Shown piece by piece: positions 54,786-64,000 of a stretch of 64,000 nucleotides of DNA (position 1 is its first letter; each line of letters opens with the position of its first letter). This DNA comes from Lamellibrachia columna (lineage: Eukaryota; Annelida; Polychaeta; Sabellida; Siboglinidae). The stretch spans positions 12,959,282 through 13,023,281 of the forward strand of contig OY759262.1 in the NCBI GenBank assembly GCA_963662155.1, in the 5' to 3' direction. The position numbers and the translations under genes were made by a program. The notes under the pieces are model-generated. The model ran no database searches. It had not been told where the DNA came from and worked only from the letters and a program-made list of their open reading frames with translations.

Positions 54786-55210
54786 TAATGCCGTAATTAG
54801 ACGTGATAAAGAACTATTTACATCTTGCATGCGGGTTTGTATCTTTCCATATCCAGTGTATTGGACACCCAAAGGCTCGCAATTAAATTGCTTTCTGACG
54901 AACCACATTAATGCATGGATACTAATTCCCAGCATGATCCCGTGACTGATGTAATCTGGTAGCAATTACTTCTCCCTATTTGTGCAATGGACGTACATAG
55001 CACATGTATTCAAGCATGTTACACTGGACGCCAGACAAGGCAACTAACACACTTACGCATGAAATACGTAATTGAGTACGCATGTTGTCTTGTTTGGTAA
55101 ACGTTCCATCAGTTTCCGCTGCAGTCCATTACTTTACTTTCTTAATATAATAAGGTATGTACATTTAGCACTGTCATATAAAATAATGCTTTGTTTATGT
55201 GAATACCATA

Positions 55211-55212
55211 TA

Positions 55213-55248
<36 letters not shown>

Positions 55249-55417
55249 TGTATGTATGTATGTATGTATGTATGTATGTATGTATGTATGTATGTATGTA
55301 TGTATGTATGTATGTATGTATGTATGTATGTATGTATGTATGTATGTATGTATGTACATACATACATACATACATACATACATACATACATACATACATA
55401 CATACATACATACATAC

Positions 55418-55462
<45 letters not shown>

Positions 55463-55516
55463 CATACATACATACATACATACATACATACATACATACA
55501 TACATACATACATACA

Positions 55517-55550
<34 letters not shown>
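55211..55550. repeat. Large palindromic simple repeat (TA)n(TGTA)n(CATA)n(TA)n(CATA)n
   Basis: About 33 TGTA units (55221-55355) meet about 15 complementary CATA units (55356-55416) at a GTAC centre, then a TA run (about 55419-55457) and about 22 more CATA units. The two tetranucleotide blocks are reverse complements, so the array is a potential cruciform of over 300 bases. Tyr/Val/Cys-rich frames are artefacts. Confidence 0.97.
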
Positions 55551-56639
55551 GTAATCGAAATGTTGTCATGTCCTCATTAAATTATGGAATTCACGCACAT
55601 ACTTAGAAATGAAAAGGGGTGCTGTTCATTTAACATGTGTTCATCAAATTATACACTTTAACATGTTCTGGCGAATCTGATGTTACTATGTTACTATGTC
55701 ACTGTTGTGTTGATTGTTTTCTAAATATCCTAAACTTAAAAGTGTACGTTGCGTTGAGTGATTCATTAGTGAACTTTGGAAAAACGTTTTTTTTTTGTAG
55801 ACTAGATCCTCTCGAATTTGCATAAATAAACAACTTAAAATTGATGTTCGTTATATTATCCAATATTCACTATAGTTGTGTATGCTCATCACTGGGCAGT
55901 TGCTCTTTGTGCAGTTTCTTCATCGACATTAAATTTAACTGCTGTTGATATAAGCATGTAAACCCAAGCGATTATCGAGCCAATTTATTTGTTTAATTTA
56001 GTGCGTGGATAACGTCCTTTGAAACGGATACTACCGCGCAGAGGCGTATCAAGTAATTCAACAGGTCGCCGGGGAATTAAAACGACAAGACATTCTATGA
56101 ATATTCAACTGACCAACCTATTAGCCCTGGGGAACAAATGGCGCTGGGATCAACCCGCTGGTGTTACTTTCGGCACATCTAAAACCGGCACGGCATATAC
56201 ACCGGAATAGGCTTACGGCTTCGAAACGCCGTCTCGGTTTTAATCTCGGTGTTGCGAGCGCTGTCAGGACACCTGGCTCAGTCGACGCGACGTGAGACGA
56301 CCGCCTGATTTGAACGAGCAGCCACATATTTGTGTTGTGCATCTCGATGCAGTCGTCCCTGACTTGCCTGTCCGCGTGTCGGTCAAAACAAAGTCCCCGT
56401 ATTATTAGACGGAGTGATGAATGCTGGCTGCAGCGGCAGATGTCCCGCGCCACCAGTGGGCGCGCGCAGTCTTACGACCGAGGCACGCGTCACTACCAAC
56501 TTTCTAAAGGACGCCCGCGGGGAAGAATGGCTCTTAATGCAAGCGGCAATCATTGTTGCTAAGGCGTCGTCATTTATTTCTTCCAGTCTTGCATACATGC
56601 GGCTTCAGGTTGACAAACATTTAAGGATCATCGATCAAA

Positions 56640-57290
56640 TGAGGCAAGATAGCTTGAATGAACTTTCACACAGTGCCAGGTAGACGTAGGAAGATGGACC
56701 TATTGTTACTGTCATACCTGTGTCACAATAGACATGACGCTGCCCTGCATCCACGCGCTCCGTGGTCCCATCAATCATTCCTTGTTAATCCCCGAGTGCT
56801 GATTGGACATCAATCAACTTCAACATCTTCTTTTTTAGTATCGCTCCCTATCGCTCATGGAAGGCTCCTTCCAGACTTTGCATCTCTTCCCCCAAATAGC
56901 GCGTCTTTGAAGGCGGACACTGTTACCCGATTAATTAGAAGACGCTCAGGGTTAGGCCAGTCGTGTGAATTACATTGGAGACAGGAGAGCAGAGGGGATA
57001 AAACGACAAAGTGGATATTAGGCAATGAACTGTGATCCTATTATACACCAATTAAGCGAGCGGCAACCCAAGACCGCTTGCAATTAGTCAAAGACGCCGG
57101 GAATATCAAACTCATTCTTGGTTTGCCGCAATAAAACTGGCAACAAGTACATTGAATATTTATGCTGACTGTCATCAGGTGCGCCAAGGTATCGCTAATC
57201 AAGAATGCAATCACAGGACAGGGCGACGCGATCATGCAATTCAACGAGCCCGGATTCAACATGCTCAAGATGCTTTGTGCATGCTTAGCA
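56640..57290. promoter_or_regulatory. Candidate intronic regulatory block
   Basis: Non-repetitive, higher-complexity sequence with clustered homeodomain-type sites: two ATCAATCA (56770 and 56809), TAATCC (56786) and several ATTAAG/ATTAGA cores, plus TGATTGG. Position inside the Prox intron makes an enhancer plausible. This is inference from composition only. Confidence 0.25.
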
Positions 57291-57812
57291 AAGTGGACGT
57301 AATTTGGGCGGCTGTTTCTCGCCAGTTTACTCCAAGAATTAGTGCGCTAGGCGTGTCAGGCTTTAAGACATTAGATCAGATTATATCGACTACAGCCGAC
57401 TGTGTGTAAATAAGCGCTTTTGACCGAGTGAGCTTCGTTGTGGCTGCCGCCACTACTGATTGAACTGTCTCTTCTCTGAACTAGCGCATTCAAGCACGAA
57501 CGCCCGGCGCCGGAATTTATCGCCTTCTTCTGCTTCGTGAACATCTTGCGGGATGCCTGGTGACACAAAGCCTTGCGTGGACTACTGCTACTGCTGCTGC
57601 AGCTACATCCCAAATGGTACTTAGACCCCCCGACGTGACAGTTGCGATTACTCCTTGTTCGTGTTGGCTGGTCGAACGAATTTAGTTACCTTCGTTGGAG
57701 ATATGAGTTCGGTAATTGATGACTACCATTAGAAGCTTGGACAACTTGTCTCGGTCCTCGTTGACTCGGTTAGTTCAGCAGTTTGAGTAGTACCGATACA
57801 GCTTAACTATAT

Positions 57813-57908
57813 AGTGTATCGCGGATTACCCTCCCCTGGTGTCAAGAACTAAGTACGCGTGGAATACTTATTTATTGGTGTTAGAGGAGGGGTGATCTGC
57901 GATACACT
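57813..57908. mobile_element. MITE-like short inverted-repeat element
   Basis: agtgtatcgcggattaccct at the left and aggggtgatctgcgatacact at the right are near-perfect inverted repeats of about 24 bases around a ~45 base centre. No clear target-site duplication is seen. It could be a non-autonomous DNA transposon or simply a hairpin-forming sequence. Confidence 0.55.
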
Positions 57909-58028
57909 TTAATGGCTCCGACAGAATGTAATTGCGTTGATATTTAAACAAAATAAAGCACAACCCCCACATACACAGTGAGATAATACACACACAAGCC
58001 ATGCATGAAGTCAACACAAAAGACGCAC

Positions 58029-58173
58029 CTCTATCTGGTTGTTCCTATTGTAGTGCAGCGACAACACTCGGTAGATTTCCGTGTCAGTGCTCACGATGAG
58101 GTCATCCTGGTTCTTCAAGCCCTCCGAGATGCCTTGTCGTGCATACTTCTCCATCTGGATGTAGTAGAATTCT
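58029..58173 (-). CDS. Prox: Prospero/Prox homeobox protein, penultimate coding exon (end of homeodomain and start of Prospero domain)
   Basis: The minus-strand exon follows acceptor cttggttgcag and ends at donor gtgcgt. Its first base completes a split codon, expected to be Arg of the family motif NF-R-EFYYIQ, so the intron cuts the homeodomain recognition-helix region in phase 2. The 48 full codons read [20 protein letters not shown], then [20 protein letters not shown] and [21 protein letters not shown] and the E(I/L)YRVLxLHYN block are hallmarks of Prospero. The form HYNRNNxIEVP matches the protostome version. The preceding exon with the N-terminal part of the homeodomain was not found up to 64000, so the upstream intron exceeds 5.8 kb. 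Expression in neural, sensory or similar lineages is known for the family and not visible here. Confidence 0.95.
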
Positions 58174-59070
58174 CTGCAACCAAGCAAGGACACTTTTAGA
58201 TGACATGAACGATCCGACAGCCGGGTATACGGGTTGTTGTGGATTGCATGAATGGATGCATTACTGTTGCAGTGCGATGCCATTTTCATGCAGTCAGTAT
58301 AGATGTGATGCCCATATTCGAAATCCAAATTTGGAAGCGTTTTGACATAGGATTCTTTGCCATAATATCATTTTATGGATGATGCAAGGATGCAGTTTAA
58401 GGTAACGCATCCACGTGAATGAATAACAGTAAGAATACATTTCAACATTCTTTCTTCCTTATAAGGTAATATCAAAATACAATTTACTTGGATAGACATA
58501 GTGTCTTATGACATTTAGCAAGGACGTACGACGTTTACTGAATAGTCTTAAACAGTGGAATAATGCACACACATATTACCCGTAGCTTTAGTGGCATGTT
58601 TAAAATACTTCTAGTCAAATATGTACATATTATTTCCGGCAAAGTTAACATTATTTGAAACGTTGTATGCGTTTGCATTTAAATGATCACTATATCCAGG
58701 AGGTTGCGCCGGCTTTTACATGGTAGGCCTATAAATAAGTGGATCAGATTTGTATAATAGGAGGAGATCGTTGGATTCCACATGATAAATGCAAATGAAG
58801 CATATGGTTAAAAACCAAACAAATGACATTCTCGTTAAGCATATATAATAACTTGAATCTGCATGGAAGCAATATATGCTCTGCTGCATGCCTTTGTAAA
58901 GCTATAACGGGACCACACAGGTGGATTCTTGACAACTAAACAACTAACAACAAGTCAACTATGCATAACGGTATTGTTGGCATTGCTTACTCATCACAAC
59001 CACTTTGTTTCAAGGACGTTTGTATTAAATAATTCAACCAACTTATACGTTTTGCTGCATGTTTATGGGA

Positions 59071-59102
59071 ACAAGTCTCCAACGTTTATGTTGGAGACTT
59101 GT
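59071..59102. other. Perfect 13 bp hairpin
   Basis: acaagtctccaac pairs perfectly with gttggagacttgt across a 6 base loop (gtttat). The stem does not extend outward, so a typical pre-miRNA is unlikely. Confidence 0.85.
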
Positions 59103-59907
59103 GCAAGTGACAATGACAGATACATTCCAGCATATTGGATTTTTCCACTAAGTGCAAGGTTTGACATCCCGTTTAAAGGATTTATAGGCGTGATTTCAGT
59201 TGGTCTCTCACCTAGGATCACGAATCCACGGATTTGATATAAAAAGCATTTTGACATTTCCGTTGACAAATCAGAAGAACTGTCGGGCGGTTGTAATGCC
59301 GACAAATCTCCTCACAGCGCGAATGTTCGCAGAAGTTGTTGTTATTACCAAAGACATCAATTTTATTCAGCTAGAATCAGCCACTCTCTAACTTAATCAT
59401 TGCTTAAATCTGTAATTCCGCTGTAATCATCCAGAAAGTCCCCTGAAATACTGCACGCGCGCGAGATTGGTTAATTGTGCGGGAAACATTGATATTAAGA
59501 CGATTCTGTGACAAGCTATTTGTACAATCGGCTTCTTATATTAATGGCCGCATTACTCGAGAGCCGCTGCAGTACTTCGGGGAGTTTGTCGCTGAACCGC
59601 TTATCGGCCTTAATGCTCCCAAGCTACTGCCATTACACCGTGTAGAGACAGTGCTTCGTCGTGGCGACGTCCCCCAATTATGTGGGGATGTTTCATGTAT
59701 GAGGGACGAACCGGATACAAGATTGGTCTCTAAATGCATATTACATACGCCTTGTTGCGCTGTAGCATCTGTCATGCCAGACCAATCCACCGGGGGCGCT
59801 CTATCAAGAGGCAGTCTATACTGACAATAGTCGCAGTGCGAGCAGCTTTTTGGTTCAGCCACTGTTCTTATAAATATCCATACAACATTAAGGCGTCCAA
59901 TTTAGTT

Positions 59908-59978
59908 ACGCATAACGTTAATATTATGTGTGAGTATATATATATATATATATATAATATTAACGTAATGTTATGCGT
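59908..59978. repeat. Fold-back repeat with TA loop
   Basis: acgcataacgttaatatta at 59908-59926 pairs with taatattaacgtaatgttat and gcgt at 59955-59978, with a 4-5 base insertion in one arm. The loop contains a TA run. Confidence 0.7.
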
Positions 59979-59980
59979 GC

Positions 59981-60091
<111 letters not shown>

Positions 60092-62851
60092 GCATTATAT
60101 TTGCATTATATTTGCATTTATATTTAAGCTTAAATGTTTCCGAATTTGTGTCCCATTCTTTAACCAAAATATGTTGACCTTGAGATGTCGATAGCGAATG
60201 TACAGGCTAGGACATGCATATTCAATGGTCCGTGTCGTGTGGTCAGTGAACCGTGACAAACCACTCAACGAAACGAATTGCTTCAGGCGAAGCTTAATAG
60301 GGTGCACTTTTACGATTCATTATGCACAGGACGACACGGTCTTACAGTTCAAACAAAACATACATAAACAAAATGTAACCACTTGGCGAAATATGGATTT
60401 AAATATGCCCTGTGCTTCCAAGAAGATTTATCTTTCATTGAAAAATCAGCTTTGTTCATACACGATTAATAACTTTATTCTTGGAATGAAACTGATATAA
60501 ATTCGCTACGTTACGGATGTTTTTCTCAGCTGTCTTGCATGCAATACGTAAGTTGGCGCAGCTAATCGATTAGGAAACCAGCTGCGAATGACTAGTAGCA
60601 TTCTTACATTATCTGTCCCTTGTCTGATTGAAGACATAAAGTATCGGAGTCGCGACAGCGATAGACGCAGCAGGCATAAACTGTATTTTTTCGAGTCTTA
60701 ATTGAAAGCAAAATATATATAGAGCTCTGACATTTGTGTACCTTATTTAGTTCAGCAAGGTTTTTGAACGCGCTCGAACGCGCACTTTACTCTCTACATA
60801 AACACACACATATTGTTTGTATTTTTATATCAACTACTAATTTGGACGAATCGTCCCGTTTGTGTTTGGTTTTAATATAATGACATCGCCATCGGTGGGT
60901 GGGCGACAGATGTTTGCGACAAGTGCAGCAGAGGACATGAAGATCGTTTGTCTGTGCCACTTCCCGTGCCACACGGACGCACTTTCTCATTTACTCGTGC
61001 CCCCTTCTCGCGACCAACGAGCATCTTGCAGTGACCCGGCTGCATGACGTAAACACTCTTAAAGAGAATGTAATGAGGTGTAGCCATCGCTCCGGCACAC
61101 GCCGTACCCAGCGGGGATACTATTATATGGGCCGCCCTCGCTGCCAACCCTCGTTGTGTGCCGCGGCAGATTGCCAGATCTTGCGAGCAGCTGTCCGACG
61201 ACGCTAACAACGCCGACTAGTCATGCAGGTGCCACGACAGCGTCTCCAAGACAAAGAGCAGACGAGTAGGCGGCAAGAAACCGCAGAAGGCTTGCTGGGT
61301 CCTGCAGGCAGTGAAGGATCACTTTCAAACAAAGGACCAGGACGCTGACGACCCGTCGACGTTCTTGACTACACACAGGACTGTTAAACAGCTGTCAATT
61401 GTCGTTGACACTTTTGATGATATTCAAACTTTTTAGAATATTTCATTGCATTTACCTGTAGTAGACGCCTAAACGAATGTGGTTTGGTACCACACTCGGT
61501 ACCACTAGAGACAACGAGAACAAGCGACGAAATTATTCCCAACATTGAAATATAATTTTTTTTATTTTGAATGGACATTAAGATATTGATATAAATATAT
61601 TACTCCAACTTATGGAAGGCAAACAACTAGAGAGGGTATATGTGTAGAAGCTACAGTAAAGGGTAGCACCTTTGTGATGTCAGAAAGTGCTCATTCGCAT
61701 ACAGGACGATAAATGATTTGGCCAAATAAGCCTTCCTTGTTTATACATGCATAGTATATGGTGAACTCGTTGTGTATAGGATAGCAATCATATTCAGGTT
61801 CTGTTAGTTACCCGCAAAATGTGTCATATCGCCTGCATGAATCGCCGACTCAGTTTGTTGCAATAAAGAACATGTGATTGAACTGTGTAACAGCAGTTAG
61901 GAACACATTACTAAAACGTGGATTTTGTATTTCCGGACGACGCCGGCTTCAGACATTTTAAAATGACAATCTATTAAAACTGGTTAATGACACACGTCGG
62001 ATGCGGGCAGTAAAAGGCCGAGCTGACTGACACGTTGATGTACCGATTACAGCTTTCTATTTTACGCCGTCGTTGTCTTCATGTACCAAATATTAACTCA
62101 ACTACCTTTCCGCTGTCGCAACCTCGAATTCGCCCAACTATAATACCCACGAGATGTGTTAAAGGCATTAGCTGTGGTGACATTCGTGTGGCCTATACAC
62201 AAACAGATGGCGTGTATCGGGTCATTTGTATCACTACATGGACATGAACTGATTACCGTAATACAACATAAAATGATTATCCAGCTGTTAGAAAACTTTC
62301 CCAATTGTTGTTAGCAGTGGCTGTTTGTCGCCGACAAGATGCAATTATATACGTCGTCCGGTTTGTCGTCGTGTCGGTGGTAACACCGTCGTGTGTATCG
62401 GACGCAAGTATATGCTAAGTTCATTTAGATAATTATCTAAGAGCCGACTGGTTCGTCCGACCTTTATTAGCGGTCGGCGGAGTCTCGCAAAGAGCAATAA
62501 TAGCCGTAATTTACTGCTTGTCGACGCAAGGCAATTGTGAGAACAATTAAGTCTAACGGTAGTGCGGCATAGTTGGTGGGCCGCACTTGACTGCACCGCG
62601 GGGAGACTGGACGCTGCGGGCAGTTTACGTAGCGAAACAATCCGCCGCCAACTGAACGCCGCCGGCGTCGCGGCACCTGAACGCTCTCCGCTGACCGTAA
62701 ATTAAACATACGTACGTTTCGATATGGGCCTAGACGGTGCCGCTGATTTTGTCGGCAGTTTGAGAAATGCATGGACAATGATCTGATATATCCGCGCCGC
62801 GGTGCAAGTGTAAAAAAAAATTCAATGTGTGTCTTTCAGTCGGGGTTCGTG

Positions 62852-63787
62852 GGCCATTCTCACGAAAAGTGCCAAGTAACGGTACAGACACTTGCCAAAA
62901 TATAAATGTTTACTTCGTAAGCTTTATTAGTTAATATTATTCATATCAAGTGTACAGATACACACACGAAGCAGCAAAGCGTGAGCTGGAATATTAGTAG
63001 AGAAATAAATTTTATTGTATTCATTGTTAATGATTTTTCACGTTTCTCTAACTGGATATACAATAAAACCGGCAATGTATTACGGGAAAGAAAAATATTC
63101 TTGCGGCACTCACAATCTAAAGACTTTCCAATAACCTCAACATGTTAGCACATGCAGCTGTTTCTAACTTAATTCATATGCAAATGGATCTCACACAACC
63201 ACGTCTTTTCAATGTAAAGCCATTCACCTGCATGGGGAATGAACTAATATAAGATTTGGAGAAACTATTGCACCAGGGTATAGTGGTAAAGAAATTGTAA
63301 AATTAAAAACTAAATCATTGCTAAATGTATATAAGGTTGCCATATACTAACCATTACTATATTACTATATGCACATAATCAATAAATTGTAGAAATCTTA
63401 AGGTTGTATATTGAATACTAAATATTGTTTAATGCTGGAAGCTCGTAGTTGGAAACAGTATCAGTAACAGTAATGTAACAGTAATGTAACAGTAATGTAA
63501 CAGTAATGTAACAGTAATGTAACAGTAATGTAACAGTAATGTAACAGTAATGTAACAGTAATGTAACAGTAATGTAACAGTAATGACATTTCAGCATCAA
63601 GCGCAGCCCCAGCTTCTCAGAAAAAAACATTATTAAAAAGCCTAATGAAACAGTCCTGGCCAAGACAAGTATGCTACGTAGTTATTAACAGCAAAACATT
63701 GTACAGCTTCAAGGGAATGTTGTAGGGGCCTATATACAACAGTTCACTTTTGTGTGTGCCAATTGGCCACTTTTCGTGAGAATGACC
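62852..63787. mobile_element. 936 bp element with ~24 bp terminal inverted repeats
   Basis: The left end ggccattctcacgaaaagtg (followed by ccaa) is the reverse complement of the right end at 63763-63787 with one mismatch and one single-base gap. The interior holds AT-rich sequence and an 11 bp tandem array. No transposase-like frame is seen, so this looks like a non-autonomous DNA transposon. No certain target-site duplication is visible. Confidence 0.6.
63465..63585. repeat. 11 bp tandem repeat, 11 perfect units
   Basis: taacagtaatg is repeated 11 times without substitution inside the 936 bp inverted-end element. The 81-codon frame across it, rich in a repeated LLHYCYITVT pattern, is a repeat artefact. 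Confidence 0.97.
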
Positions 63788-64000
63788 AATACACGTTTTC
63801 CGAAGTTCGGTGTTCCTATAGTTTGATGAAAATTCGTTTAAAGCCTTTTCCTGCAATTTCCAGTTTAAACTGTACCCACTGTTTACCTTCAAATTGTGAA
63901 TAATGTCAAGCACAATTATATTTAGTAAGATATTGGTCCTTGTCTTGTTCGTTAGACTGTCTGTGAGTGACTCACTGTTGGGATGACGTCGACTGATTAA

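Larger units (their letters stand above)
47675..58028 (-). other. Prox intron inside the Prospero domain (10.35 kb)
   Basis: The donor is gtgcgt next to 58029 and the acceptor tttcaactag next to 47674. The intron carries a LINE 3' tail, a minisatellite, a LINE relic, a large simple-repeat palindrome and a MITE-like hairpin, all listed separately. CpG-richer non-repetitive blocks at about 49380-49760, 52420-52520, 54440-54785 and 56020-57600 are notable against the AT-rich background. No additional exon in the Prox frame was found. Confidence 0.85.

Noticed and set aside
55072..55606. Six overlapping 118-159 codon frames with Met-Tyr-Val-Cys or His-Thr-Tyr-Ile patterns
   Set aside because: All are readings of the GTAT/CATA palindromic array.
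59477..59862. Overlapping 108-115 codon frames on both strands in the upstream Prox intron, checked as a possible Prox exon
   Set aside because: The minus-strand reading lacks the homeodomain residues expected before EFYYIQ.
62467..62778. Arg-rich 103-codon minus-strand frame as an upstream Prox exon
   Set aside because: No similarity to known Prox regions and no convincing donor joining to 58173.

Overview
This window is AT-rich, repeat-laden animal nuclear DNA with split genes (GT-AG introns), tRNA-derived SINEs, several non-LTR retrotransposon clades and abundant microsatellites. Nothing prokaryotic is present. The organism is most likely a marine invertebrate. The Prospero-domain residues I can read (for example [11 protein letters not shown]) are closer to the protostome form I know from Drosophila (HYNRNNHIEVP) than to vertebrate PROX1, so a protostome, possibly a lophotrochozoan such as a mollusc, is my best guess. 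The species cannot be fixed from this sequence.

Two real genes are supported. (1) Plus strand, 0.7-2.76 kb: the last three exons of a membrane receptor. They encode a C-type lectin-like ectodomain (696-975), one transmembrane helix with an RRHK stop-transfer (1923-2019), and a tyrosine-rich cytoplasmic tail (2469-2757) with ITAM/hemITAM-like YxxV/YxxL motifs. Splice phases agree across all three. (2) Minus strand, 47.5-58.2 kb: the last two coding exons of a Prospero/Prox homeobox transcription factor (58029-58173 and 47486-47674), separated by a 10.35 kb intron. The N-terminal exons and the first part of the homeodomain lie beyond 64 kb.

Between and inside these genes the DNA is mostly repeats. 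From 3.5 to 8.4 kb there is a region bounded by near-identical inverted ~23 bp ends, containing a 13 bp minisatellite, a long TA array and a decaying ~165 bp tandem repeat. From 9 to 21.7 kb lie a SINE and four LINE relics: an internally deleted EN-RT element, a CR1/Jockey-group element, an almost intact RTE-like RT on the minus strand, and a short 3' fragment. From 21.7 to 47 kb is a gene desert downstream of Prox with a second SINE and a few tandem repeats. The Prox introns (47.7-64 kb) hold another LINE relic, a MITE-like hairpin, a large simple-repeat palindrome, a 936 bp element with inverted ends, and CpG-richer non-coding blocks that are the best places to look for Prox regulatory elements.

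No rRNA, genuine tRNA gene, CRISPR array or operon is present. I did not find a complete undescribed system. The most interesting items are the lectin receptor tail, the split Prospero domain with its intron, and the two inverted-end elements that each carry an internal tandem array.
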